Shown piece after piece: positions 10,511-20,231 of a stretch of DNA of 64,000 bases. A model generated the notes under the pieces. It saw nothing but the letters and a program-made list of their open reading frames with translations. It had not been told where the DNA came from and did not search any database. Source of the stretch: Plasmodium malariae. Lineage: Eukaryota; Apicomplexa; Aconoidasida; Haemosporida; Plasmodiidae. The position numbers and the translations under genes are program-made. The stretch's first letter is position 1. Each line of letters opens with the position of its first letter. The DNA is taken from the NCBI RefSeq assembly GCF_900090045.1, contig NC_041784.1, forward strand, positions 782,501 through 846,500, in the 5' to 3' direction.

Positions 10511-13500
10511 CTTTCACGCGGCAGCACACAAGCATGAATGTTCATACACATATACATAAAAATATATGTATATGTATATGAATATATGTATATGTATATG
10601 TATATGAATATATGTATATGAATATATATATATATATATTCCTCGTATACGTATGTGCAGTATATTATGAGAGCACGTGTATTTGCAGAGAATAGCGGAA
10701 GTTTCCCCTATTTTATTTTCTCCTGACTTGTTAAGGTGAATTCGCCAATATGAAATTTCAAAAGGGTTACTTTAAATGGGGTAAAAATAAAGAGGTAAAA
10801 CAAAAATTGGTAGAATAAAATTGGGTAAATAAAAATTGCAGAACACAAATGGGTAAAATAAAAATTGCAGAACATAAATGGGTAAAATAAAAATTGCAGA
10901 ACATAAATGGGTAAAATAAAAATTGCAGAACATAAATGGGTAAAATAAAAATTGCAGAACATAAATAGGTAAAATAAAAGCACGTGGAATTATTATAGGT
11001 ACAACATAATTACGAAATATAAAATCAGCCGTGGGTCACAAAAATAAACATTCAAAATGCTAACGTATTTACGTATGTAACGTAAGATGAAATACAATCT
11101 CTACATATTTCATTTATCCTTTTCAATCTGCACTTGTCAAGCCAAGCCTTGTTCTTTTTTTTTTCCTTTTTCGTCAAATTTAGCTTAAACTTTGTCGAAG
11201 TTTTATTTTTTTTTTTTTTTATATTTGTTTTTGACTAGCAAAAATTTGTCAACGTTTTTAATTTATCATTATACCATGAGAAAAAAAAAAAAAAGTTCTA
11301 TGATTATATATATATATGTAATTAGCACGTATACGTATATTCACTGTTACATGAACTTTTTACGAGAAAAAGTTATAACTCCGTGTTTGCCTTTTTGCAA
11401 TACCCTTGTAATATATATTACGCTACTATAGTTTTGCTACTGCATTTTTTTATTTGTTAACTTATTACTGCTTCTTAAACAATAAATTGATAGCTTTATT
11501 TATTTATAATTTTTTTTTTTTTTTATATATATACTACTGCGAGTGCTTGCTTTTTTTGGAATAATTTTACCTCGTAGTGGTATTGTAAGTGTATGTATAT
11601 GTATACCAGTACGTATTCGTAAATGTAAAAATTATATAAACATAAATGTATTCATGTGCACATGTATGTATGCATGTATATACGCGACGCTTCCTCTTCT
11701 TTTTTTGAGTTACATATTGTGTAATAGTATACCACCCATTTTTTTGCCATTTTTTTATTCTTGAAAATTAACTGTAGATGTATAACTTTAGATTAAAATT
11801 TTACATCTTAAAAATGATGCATTGAAATATATACATATATACATATATACATATATGCATATATATATATATATATACGTATGCCCATTTTTGTAAATAA
11901 CAAATAAAAAGAACTATAATAATAGTGATAGTTAGAACAATAATAATATTACTAGTAATCATAAAATTAATATGTTCATATTTTCAAACACTCTTAAAGC
12001 AAAAGCACTGAATAAAATGTGCTACAAAGAAAGTGTTTATAAACTAAGGGGCGCAGAAAAAAAAAAAAAAGAATCATATTAAACTTTACAAGTGTACAGA
12101 AATATGAGTACGTGAATATATTATGTACATATGTCAGTTGATGTATATCCAAATTTGCACGAGGAAATTGCAAAAATTAGAGAAAATATATACAGTAAAA
12201 TGTAAAAAGAAATGTTAAGAATATTTATTAATATCACTTTAAACTTTAAAATTTAAAACATAAAACTTAAAATTTAAAACATAAAACTTAAAATTTAAAA
12301 CATAAAACATAAAACTTAAAACATAAAATTCCCTTTTTTAATTTTTATTACGTTACATTTTTATTTTTTCTCTACGCGCTCCTAATGAAAAAAATGGCAT
12401 AACAGTTTTATAGCAATGGGCACTGCTGCACAGGGGGGTATATATTATATATATATGTAATATACACATTCACATATATACATTTGTGTGTATGGATGTA
12501 TGTACTCATGCATATACGTACTTGTGCAAACAAAAAAGCACTCATTGGGGCAATTTTTTTAAGGATAAGACGCCTCAATAAGGGGTATATACCAAGTGTG
12601 CACATAAGCCTAAAATGAATGCATTTCTGTTTCATATGCGAAATATGAAGAAGGCATGTTCAGTTGCACTTTCGAAAAATGGGGGAATTAGAACATTTGT
12701 TTAATAATTAATTTTTTTTTATGTAAAAGGAATAAATGCGTTGGGAAAATTATGTACTGAACATCTTTTTACTTTTCGAAAAGAAGAACATGAACATTTT
12801 TCGTTCTTTTTTACAACGCTTAGCTTTGCATCCCCATGAAAGAGAAAAAAATAAAATAAATGAATAAATAAAAGAACAAATAAATAAATGAATAAACGAA
12901 CGGATAAACAAACGAATAAACGAACGAATAAACAAACGAATAAATGAACGAATAAACGAACGAATAAACAAATAAATATATAACGAGATCAACTTGTAGA
13001 ACAACTGATACAAGAACGGATAATACAGTCCATTCAGAATAAAAGTTTTTGTTTTCATTTTAATTTATATCACATTTAATTTTAATGTTCTTTTTTTTTA
13101 GTTCCCCAAAAAAGAAAAAATACGTACTCATAGTAATATACTTTTTTTTTTTCTTTTTTTTTTTTTTTTATTATTTTAGTATGACCCTTATACTGTTATA
13201 GGTATTACCACTTTGTTCTTTTTTTCGTCATCGCATTTACAATGACCAAATATATAATACTCTTTTGAATATACAAAAATGTAAATTCAATGCAAATAGG
13301 TTTGCATATACATTTTTGGACATTTCACAAGTTTACACATTATAAAATACTTTAGATACCTTACACATTTTACATATATGTGCATTTCATGTTTTACTAT
13401 GGAGTGTAATAATTTTTGTGTACCAGGAATTTTTTTTTTTTTTTTTTAAATATGTCAACTTCGAAGTCAAACCCTTTGTCTGAACTAACGAGCTTGAAAA

Positions 13501-14138
13501 AATAATTTTTTCCTTTTTCTATTTTTCTTTTTCTATTTTCCTTTTTCTATTTTCCTTTTTCTATTTTCCTTTTTCTGTTTTCCTTTTTCATTCTTCTTTT
13601 CTTGAATTGGTCAAAGGGTTAAAATGCTACAACAAGCTAATAGCTATTAACCACTGTACATAAAGAAATTTCCATAGGGGATTCCCAAAAATTGTAAATT
13701 ATAAATTGAACATTTGAAGTAAATGTTCAAAAAAAAAAAAAAAAAAATACATACGCACACATACACAAATATTTATATATATATTTACATGCATACTGTG
13801 TAACGCTACGAAAGTTAAGCAAAAATATGTGTTACAGTTTGAAAAAAATGTAAAATATACTCAAATTGGAAATATTGGGGTTTCATTTTTGACAAGGATT
13901 TTACAAAAAAAAAAATAATAACATAGAATAAAATAAAAATAAAAAAAAAAAAAAATACTAAAACACAGTAGAGTAAAATATAATAAAAAAATATACTTCC
14001 TAACAGGTCTGCTATTACCTAGACAAGAACAATTTTTTGGTACATCATTTTAGCCTCATTTTGTCACTATAAATAGGCGTCATTTTTACCATAATTGGTA
14101 TATATTATCACGTTTTATAAAAAAAAAAAAAAGAAAAA
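10511..14138. other. Divergent intergenic region, eIF3B/capping protein beta
   Basis: About 3.6 kb between two start codons, so it should contain both promoters and 5' UTRs. I see no gene. It contains a 29-bp minisatellite (10832-10976), an AAAACATAAAACTTAAAATTT-like tract (about 12243-12330), a 12-bp GAATAAACGAAC tract (about 12860-12975), a CTATTTTCCTTTTT tract (about 13510-13590), TA microsatellites near 10560-10640 and 11825-11875, and many A/T homopolymers. Confidence 0.6.
10832..10976 (+). repeat. 29-bp minisatellite, five copies
   Basis: Five head-to-tail 29-bp units starting AAAATTGCAGAACATAAATG lie 320 bp upstream of the eIF3B start codon. Units differ at only one or two positions. 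Because 29 is not a multiple of three, it is unlikely to encode protein. Confidence 0.9.
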
Positions 14139-14243
14139 ATGGAAAGAGTAAAAATGGAAAGAGTAAAAATGGAAGGGGCAAAAATGGAAGGGGCAAAAAT
14201 GGAAGGGGCAAAAATGGAAGGGGCAAAAATGGAAGAGGCAAAA
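14139..14243 (+). repeat. 15-bp in-frame repeat with an ATG in each unit
   Basis: Seven 15-bp units of the form ATGGAAGGGGCAAAA make up the first codons of the capping protein beta gene. The first two encode MERVK, the next four MEGAK, the last MEEAK. The same sequence is open in the reverse frames only because of its composition. Confidence 0.95.
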
Positions 14244-15137
14244 ATCGAGGCGGCTTTAAATATATGCAACGCTTTACCATCCCATTTATTTGAAGAAACC
14301 ATAAGAATATTATCAAGAATTGATCAAAATTTAACTAACAATATTTTAATAAATAAGGAAGGACCAATAAAAATAAAATTTGATAGTAAAGAAAAAAAGT
14401 ATTATTTAGGTAATATGTTTAATAAGGAAAAAGATTCATACAGATCTCCATATACAAATATATATTATCCTGACCATTTCCCAAATGGTTATGTACCCTC
14501 TGAACAGTTAAGGAGTTTAGAAATAGCATATAATGAAGTATTTGATAGATATAGAAAAGCATATTATATAAATGGGTTATCTTCTGTATATTTGTGGCCA
14601 AACCCCATAGAAGATGGATTTGTCGCTTGCTTTTTAATTAAAAAAAAAGAAAAATATGATGAAATAACATGTATGACTTGGGAAGCTACACATTTAATAC
14701 AAGTAAATATAACACATTTAGTTATACATTACCAAATTTCTACTACTCTTAATTTTTCTGTAACTAGACAGAATGATATTATTTTATCTGCTTCTATTAA
14801 TAAAGCTTTAGAAAACCCCAAAAAAATTTCAAACATTAATTTAATAAAAGATAAGTTCTACCATATGGAAAATATGGGCAAAATGATAGAAGGTATTGAA
14901 AACTCTCTACGAAAAAGCATTGAATATATATACCTATCGAAAATTAATGATATTTTAAACTCTCTAAGACTTAATGATTTAATTTATCACACACAATATA
15001 ATGATCACAAAATTAGAAATTTTAACTCCATTTCGAGTAATATCTCCCTTTCGAAGGACACTGTACAGGACGAATTAAAATTAAAATTGAAAAGTAAAAA
15101 TTTGAGCACTCCAACGGAATACTCTGTTAACACCTGA
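14139..15137 (+). CDS. F-actin capping protein subunit beta
   Basis: The 332-residue single-exon product carries the CapZ-beta signature. It reads SYRSPYTNIYYP, then LRSLEIAYNEVFDRYRKAYY, then GLSSVYLWPNPIEDGFVACF near residues 105-170, followed by the beta-sheet core and a C-terminal helix (SLRKSIEYIYLSKINDILNS). The subunit pairs with capping protein alpha to cap barbed ends of actin filaments in the cytosol; in Plasmodium it affects actin-driven motility. The first 35 residues are not part of the family. They are five-residue repeats (MERVK, then MEGAK units), each beginning with Met, so several in-frame ATGs are available. The conserved part begins about IEAALNICNALPSHLFEETI. It diverges from eIF3B. 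Confidence 0.95.
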   Translation: MERVKMERVKMEGAKMEGAKMEGAKMEGAKMEEAKIEAALNICNALPSHLFEETIRILSRIDQNLTNNILINKEGPIKIKFDSKEKKYYLGNMFNKEKDSYRSPYTNIYYPDHFPNGYVPSEQLRSLEIAYNEVFDRYRKAYYINGLSSVYLWPNPIEDGFVACFLIKKKEKYDEITCMTWEATHLIQVNITHLVIHYQISTTLNFSVTRQNDIILSASINKALENPKKISNINLIKDKFYHMENMGKMIEGIENSLRKSIEYIYLSKINDILNSLRLNDLIYHTQYNDHKIRNFNSISSNISLSKDTVQDELKLKLKSKNLSTPTEYSVNT

Positions 15138-15260
15138 GGATGAGGGCGCCTTTCTGCGAAGCGTGCTTAGTCATAATCGTTATATTCGCATTTTTACTGT
15201 ATATTATAATATCTCACTATGTAATTTTTTAATTTATTTTTTCATTTCTTCATTCTTTCA

Positions 15261-15500
15261 TTCTTTCGTATTTTCATTTTTTCCCTCGTTGATTCTTTCA
15301 TTCTTTCGTATTTTCAGTTTTTCCCTCGTTGATTCTTTCATTCTTTCGTATTTTCAGTTTTTCCCTCGTTGATTCTTTCATTCTTTCGTATTTTCAGTTT
15401 TTCCCTCGTTGATTCTTTCATTCTTTCGTATTTTCAGTTTTTCCTTCGTTCATTTTTTCATTCTTTCATATATTCATTTTTTCGCTCGTTCATTCCTTCT
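15261..15500 (+). repeat. 40-bp pyrimidine-rich minisatellite
   Basis: Six units of 40 bp begin TTCTTTCGTATTTTCAGTTT; the central three are identical and the outer ones diverge. It lies 120 bp after the capping protein beta stop codon. Neither strand gives a plausible protein. Confidence 0.9.
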
Positions 15501-15612
15501 TTTTTTTATTTTTCTTTTTTTTTTATTTTACCCTTTTTCATGCTTTCGCGTGAAACTTGGCAAATTTTGTCGCTAACGCCATACGTATGTTGGAAGAGAA
15601 GAACGCGTAGGT

Positions 15613-15800
15613 ACATTTGTGTTTACATTTGTGTTTGCATTTGTATTTGCATTTGTGTTTACATTTGTGTTTACATTTGTGTTTACATTTGTGTTTACAT
15701 TTGTGTTTACATTTTTGTTTACATTTTTGTTTACATTTGTGTGTACCTTTGTATGTACCTTTGTTTGTACCTTTGTTTGTACCTTTGTGTGTACACATGT
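15613..15800 (+). repeat. 12-bp GTTTACATTTGT tandem tract
   Basis: About fifteen 12-bp units, degrading to GTACCTTTGTGT at the 3' side. All three forward frames stay open because the unit has no stop, which creates spurious Cys/Leu/Phe-rich ORFs. Confidence 0.85.
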
Positions 15801-17894
15801 GTGTATTTTTATTTACACGTGCGTGTATGTTTATATATGTGTGCGTGCATCCATGTGTAGGTACTCCTGTGCGAGTGTCGTTTTTTCCTGTTCATGACTT
15901 TTTACAAGTTCAAAAAATCCCTAATAAACGTTGTTCACGAAATAATAATTATTACAAAAGAAAAATAATATTTCCGTAATACTACTTGACAAATGCTTAC
16001 TGTTGCAAAAATTATTTAGGTAAAAAAAAAAAAAATATATATTATATTCTTGTGCCCTTAAATAGGTATGTATTTAATAAGCATAAGGATTTATTGTTTT
16101 TTATTTTGCGAAAGATGCTAATTCGAACTTTCGTAAACGAAATATAATTTGTTTGTACAAATGTATGTATGTATGTATGTATATATATATATATATATAG
16201 ACCCATATATATCATCTTCTACAGTTTTGCTATTTTATGATTATGCACATTTATTAACGGATAATCTACAATAGTCCTTTTCAAAAAGAGGAATATTTCA
16301 AAACAAAATTCAACAATTAACTCAGAAAAAAAAAAAAAAAAAAATCAGCTAGCTGTTCATTTTTTTTTTTTTTTCTTTTTTTTATTTGCTGTAACCTGTA
16401 CACTTCAAAAAAAAAAAAAAAAAAATTTTTTTAATTCTGTCCAATTCTGTATGTCATTATAACATAAGACTCAATAGAATATTTTAAAAAGTGTTTATAA
16501 TAGTTTGAGAAAAGTTTGGAACCTGTTTAAAATAAAGAGATAAAGACCTGCTGGTGCATGGAAGAAACGGCAACTTCGAAAGGACGAAGCTGCGTATTTA
16601 CATTTACATATATATATATATATATATGTGTATATATATGTGTATATATTTGTGTATATATTTGTGTATATATATGTGTATATATATGTGTATACACATG
16701 TGTATGTATATATGCATGTATATATATATATGTATATATGCATGTATATATATATGTATATATGTATATGTATATATGAATGTATATATATATGTATATA
16801 TGTATGTACGTATGTGTATGAATACCGCACGCATGCGCTTTATTTTCCGTTAACCTAAAACCTGAGTAACTGCAACGAGTAACTTTTTTAGCATGTGTTC
16901 ATTTATGTAATATAAGAATGTTTCAATCGTCTTATTTCTTGTGAACTGTAACCCTTTTTTTTTTTTTTAACAACACAAAAGAATAGCGAAATAAACGAAT
17001 TTCTGTTATACATTAGAGAGATTAGAGAACATTGAAGCACAAAATAAAATAAAATAAAAAACGAAGCAAAATAAGGCATATTAAAGTATAATAAAGCATA
17101 TTAAAGAATAAAAAAGCAAAATTAAAATAAAATAATGTGAAAAAAATTATGATATGTCGTAAAACAATGTGAACGCAAAAAATGAAATGAAAAAAAGGAG
17201 AGGTTAAAAAGCTGATTCTTTTTTGCCTTTTTTTCTTTTTTTTTTTTTGCCCCTTCTTTTACTTTTCACATGTAACAAAGATATAGAAATGTCGATTCAA
17301 TGTATTATATAGTAGACTCAAGAACTACAGACAACTGTTCTGATGTATGCTCGTCCCCCTTCTCTCTCTCCTATTGTCCCTCATGCATTATATATACACG
17401 ATTTTAATTAAACGAACTTTGTTTTATTAGCATATTTGTTAAGTTCTCTTAAATGTTCATGGATTTTGTTTAAACAAGTGAACACTTCAAAACATAAAGG
17501 TATTTTTCAAATTTTTTTTTTTTTTTTTTTTTTTCAAGTCCATACTACGTGATGTGCATCAGTGGACATGTAAGGGTGCAAAAAAGAAAATAGATACAGA
17601 GGTATAGATAGATATATAGAGAGATACAAATACAGATATAGACATGGATATATACATAGATATATACATAGATATATACATAGATATATACATAGATATA
17701 TAGAGAGGTTCATATAAATGGGGAAAAATAGTGGGAAAGGGTAACCACTTTCACTTGTTGAACAGGTACTAATCTCCTTTTAGTTTTTCTTTTTTTCTTT
17801 TTTTAAATGTTTGCAACAGAAAATAAATAAAAATATAGCAAATCTCCACTCAAGGAAAAAACAAAAACAACATTGATGATTCCCTTTCAGAAGA

Positions 17895-20231
17895 ATGGAA
17901 AAAATAAAGGATTTAATTAAAATAGTTGGTGATGAGAATAAAAGGTATATCTACGATTTGATTGAGACAGACCAAATGGAGTTATTAAACCATGAAGGAC
18001 TAAATGAGATCACTATCTTCGACATTATCAAACAAATAAAAGAATTTGAAGTTGTTTATCCAGATGGGCTAGTTAAGTATGTGGAAAGAGCCAAAACCCT
18101 TTTAAAAAAATCAGAAAGAGCAACTAATAAATATGCAAATTGTATGATAGAACAACCAGATAATTTAACAAAAATAAAGTTTCATTGGAAAAATTCCTGT
18201 CCTCAATTTAATGAATGTAGTGATACAGACAACAAATTATACATGCACAGTTTATATGTAGAAACGAATAAAAATGGAGTTAATACTTCTTCATCCATAT
18301 CAAATAACACTAATGAAGATAGTTTCGATGAGGGGACAGTATTAGCGTGTAATTCATTTTCTTTGACTGAGGATGGAAGCACGCCGGTAACTAATACCTC
18401 GACTGATGAAATTGTCCAAACGGATCAGTACAGTAAAAATGGTGTTATCTTACCTAGTGAGATGAGAAGTATGAATAAGGAGGAGGAAGATGAAAGGGTT
18501 GCTGCAATATCTGCCGTTTCTTCCGCTTCATATGCTTCACCCTCTTCTGGAGTGCTCCCTCCAAACATTTCAGTTATTGAAGAATATATATATTATGAAA
18601 ATATAGGACTACAGGAAATAGACCGAGTGTGCTTCATTTTGTTAGCGGGAGGTTTAGGCGAAAGACTAAACCACAAGGATATAAAATTAAAGTTGATAAC
18701 TGATGTAGTATCTGAAAAAACTTATATTGAATACTATTGTAATTATTTGAAAGCATTTCAAGATTTTATTAAAAAAAATAAAAATAAAGAAATAGATATA
18801 CCATTTATTATCATGCTATCTGATGATACATATGAGAAGACTATTGATTTTTTTCAATGTAACAAATATTTTTTTTTAAAAAAAAGTCAAATTTATTTTT
18901 TAAAACAAAAAAAAGTATTCTGTTTTAAAGATAACGAAGCACATTTAGATTTCATTTATAAAAATAATACATTTTATTTTTCTAAAAAACCACATGGCCA
19001 CGGGGATATTCACTCTTTGATTAGTAAGCATATTGAAATCGATGATTTAGTTAGAAAGGGGTATAAATATTTATACTTTTTTCAAGATACGAATGCTTTA
19101 GCTATTAAAGTTTTATTTGTTTGTTTAGGGGTTACAATAAAGAAAGAGTTACACATGAACTTTTTAGCTATTTCAAGAAAACCTGGGGAAGAAATTGGAG
19201 CTATATGTAAATGCACAAATACAGATACATGTATGAATGTGGTCAACATAGAATACAATCTCTTAGGATCAATCATAGAGCAAACAAACAATAAGGAACT
19301 GGTTGACACAGAAGGTTATTCTTTATACCCAGGTAATACTGGTGCCATCTTATTTGAAATAACAAAATATAATGAAATATTAAAAAAAACGAACGGGATA
19401 GTACCCGAATATATGAACCCGAAATATACAGACAATACGCGCCAGTACTTTATGCACCCCACGAGGGTCGAAAGTATGATGCAAGATTTTGCCTATTTAT
19501 ATTTCTCGCACGAAAAGGGAACGGAATGGAATGCAGAAGGACCAGAGAGCAAGGGGAAAAAAAAAAAAATAATAAATAAAAATAAAAGCAGTCCTGACAG
19601 ACAAAATGGCGACAGCAACGGTAACTGCTGCTGTAATGCTAACTACAGATATAGCAGAGTTGGTGTTACCCAGTTGGACAGGGCTTTGTGCTTTTCTGCA
19701 GTGAAAAATAATTCCTTCAATGCGCAAAGAAAAACTCAAAATAATAACGTACATCCTGAATGCATATATAGCGCAGAAGCAGATCTATATTATAGCAACT
19801 GTGCATTCATAGAATTGGCTTGTACGTACAACAGGAAAAACTTTAATATGGGTAAAATGGATAACAAAACATTTAATGGGGTACGATATTGTATGCCTCC
19901 TAAAGTTTTAATAGAGCCACAATTTGCCTTCACCTTAACTCATTTAATAAACAAAATAAAAGGAAATATAATGATAAGCAATAATTCTACCCTTTGGATT
20001 AAGTCAGATACTATTATTACGAATCTTTATTTAGATGGAACCTTGGTTATTGAGCGTTTGAATGCGGAAGATTCTACTACTACTCCTTTTATACTAGATC
20101 AAAGTTTGTACATAAAAAATAGAGGATATGAACTTGTCCCTCTTCATCACAAGTCAAATGATCATCCAGACAACTTAAAAATGAGGGGGTACAAATTGGT
20201 AAAAAGGGAAGCACTCATAATAAGCGGCTAA
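17895..20231 (+). CDS. UDP-sugar pyrophosphorylase-type uridylyltransferase
   Basis: The 778-residue product has the nucleotidyltransferase signature LLAGGLGERL at 249-258. Motifs shared with plant-type UDP-sugar pyrophosphorylases follow: PFIIMLSDDTYEKT, PHGHGDIHSL from 366, FFQDTN near 396-401, an AISRKPGEEIGAI block, NVEYN-like NIEYNLLGS, and EYMNPKYTDNTRQYF with PTRVESMMQDFAY. This family makes UDP-sugars from UTP and sugar-1-phosphate. Whether glucose-, galactose- or N-acetylglucosamine-1-phosphate is used cannot be read here; the P. falciparum counterpart is often labelled UDP-N-acetylglucosamine pyrophosphorylase. Residues about 125-235 and 545-620 are low-complexity inserts. The residue after GERL is Asn where Gly is usual. 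The C-terminal part has a left-handed-helix-like end. Confidence 0.85.
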   Translation: MEKIKDLIKIVGDENKRYIYDLIETDQMELLNHEGLNEITIFDIIKQIKEFEVVYPDGLVKYVERAKTLLKKSERATNKYANCMIEQPDNLTKIKFHWKNSCPQFNECSDTDNKLYMHSLYVETNKNGVNTSSSISNNTNEDSFDEGTVLACNSFSLTEDGSTPVTNTSTDEIVQTDQYSKNGVILPSEMRSMNKEEEDERVAAISAVSSASYASPSSGVLPPNISVIEEYIYYENIGLQEIDRVCFILLAGGLGERLNHKDIKLKLITDVVSEKTYIEYYCNYLKAFQDFIKKNKNKEIDIPFIIMLSDDTYEKTIDFFQCNKYFFLKKSQIYFLKQKKVFCFKDNEAHLDFIYKNNTFYFSKKPHGHGDIHSLISKHIEIDDLVRKGYKYLYFFQDTNALAIKVLFVCLGVTIKKELHMNFLAISRKPGEEIGAICKCTNTDTCMNVVNIEYNLLGSIIEQTNNKELVDTEGYSLYPGNTGAILFEITKYNEILKKTNGIVPEYMNPKYTDNTRQYFMHPTRVESMMQDFAYLYFSHEKGTEWNAEGPESKGKKKKIINKNKSSPDRQNGDSNGNCCCNANYRYSRVGVTQLDRALCFSAVKNNSFNAQRKTQNNNVHPECIYSAEADLYYSNCAFIELACTYNRKNFNMGKMDNKTFNGVRYCMPPKVLIEPQFAFTLTHLINKIKGNIMISNNSTLWIKSDTIITNLYLDGTLVIERLNAEDSTTTPFILDQSLYIKNRGYELVPLHHKSNDHPDNLKMRGYKLVKREALIISG

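Larger units (their letters stand above)
15138..17894. other. Intergenic region, capping protein beta to uridylyltransferase
   Basis: About 2.8 kb with no convincing gene. It holds a 40-bp pyrimidine-rich minisatellite (15261-15500), a 12-bp GTTTACATTTGT-type tract (about 15613-15800), a mixed TATG/TGTA tract (about 16605-16812), a GATATATACATA tract (about 17630-17700) and several A/T homopolymers. The last few hundred bases before 17895 should include the promoter of the next gene; a CAG at 17888-17890 next to a T-rich tract could be a 5' UTR splice acceptor. Confidence 0.55.

Noticed and set aside
15163..15979. Ser/Phe-rich and Cys/Leu/Phe-rich ORFs after capping protein beta
   Set aside because: Produced by the 40-bp and 12-bp arrays; no start or conserved part supports a gene.
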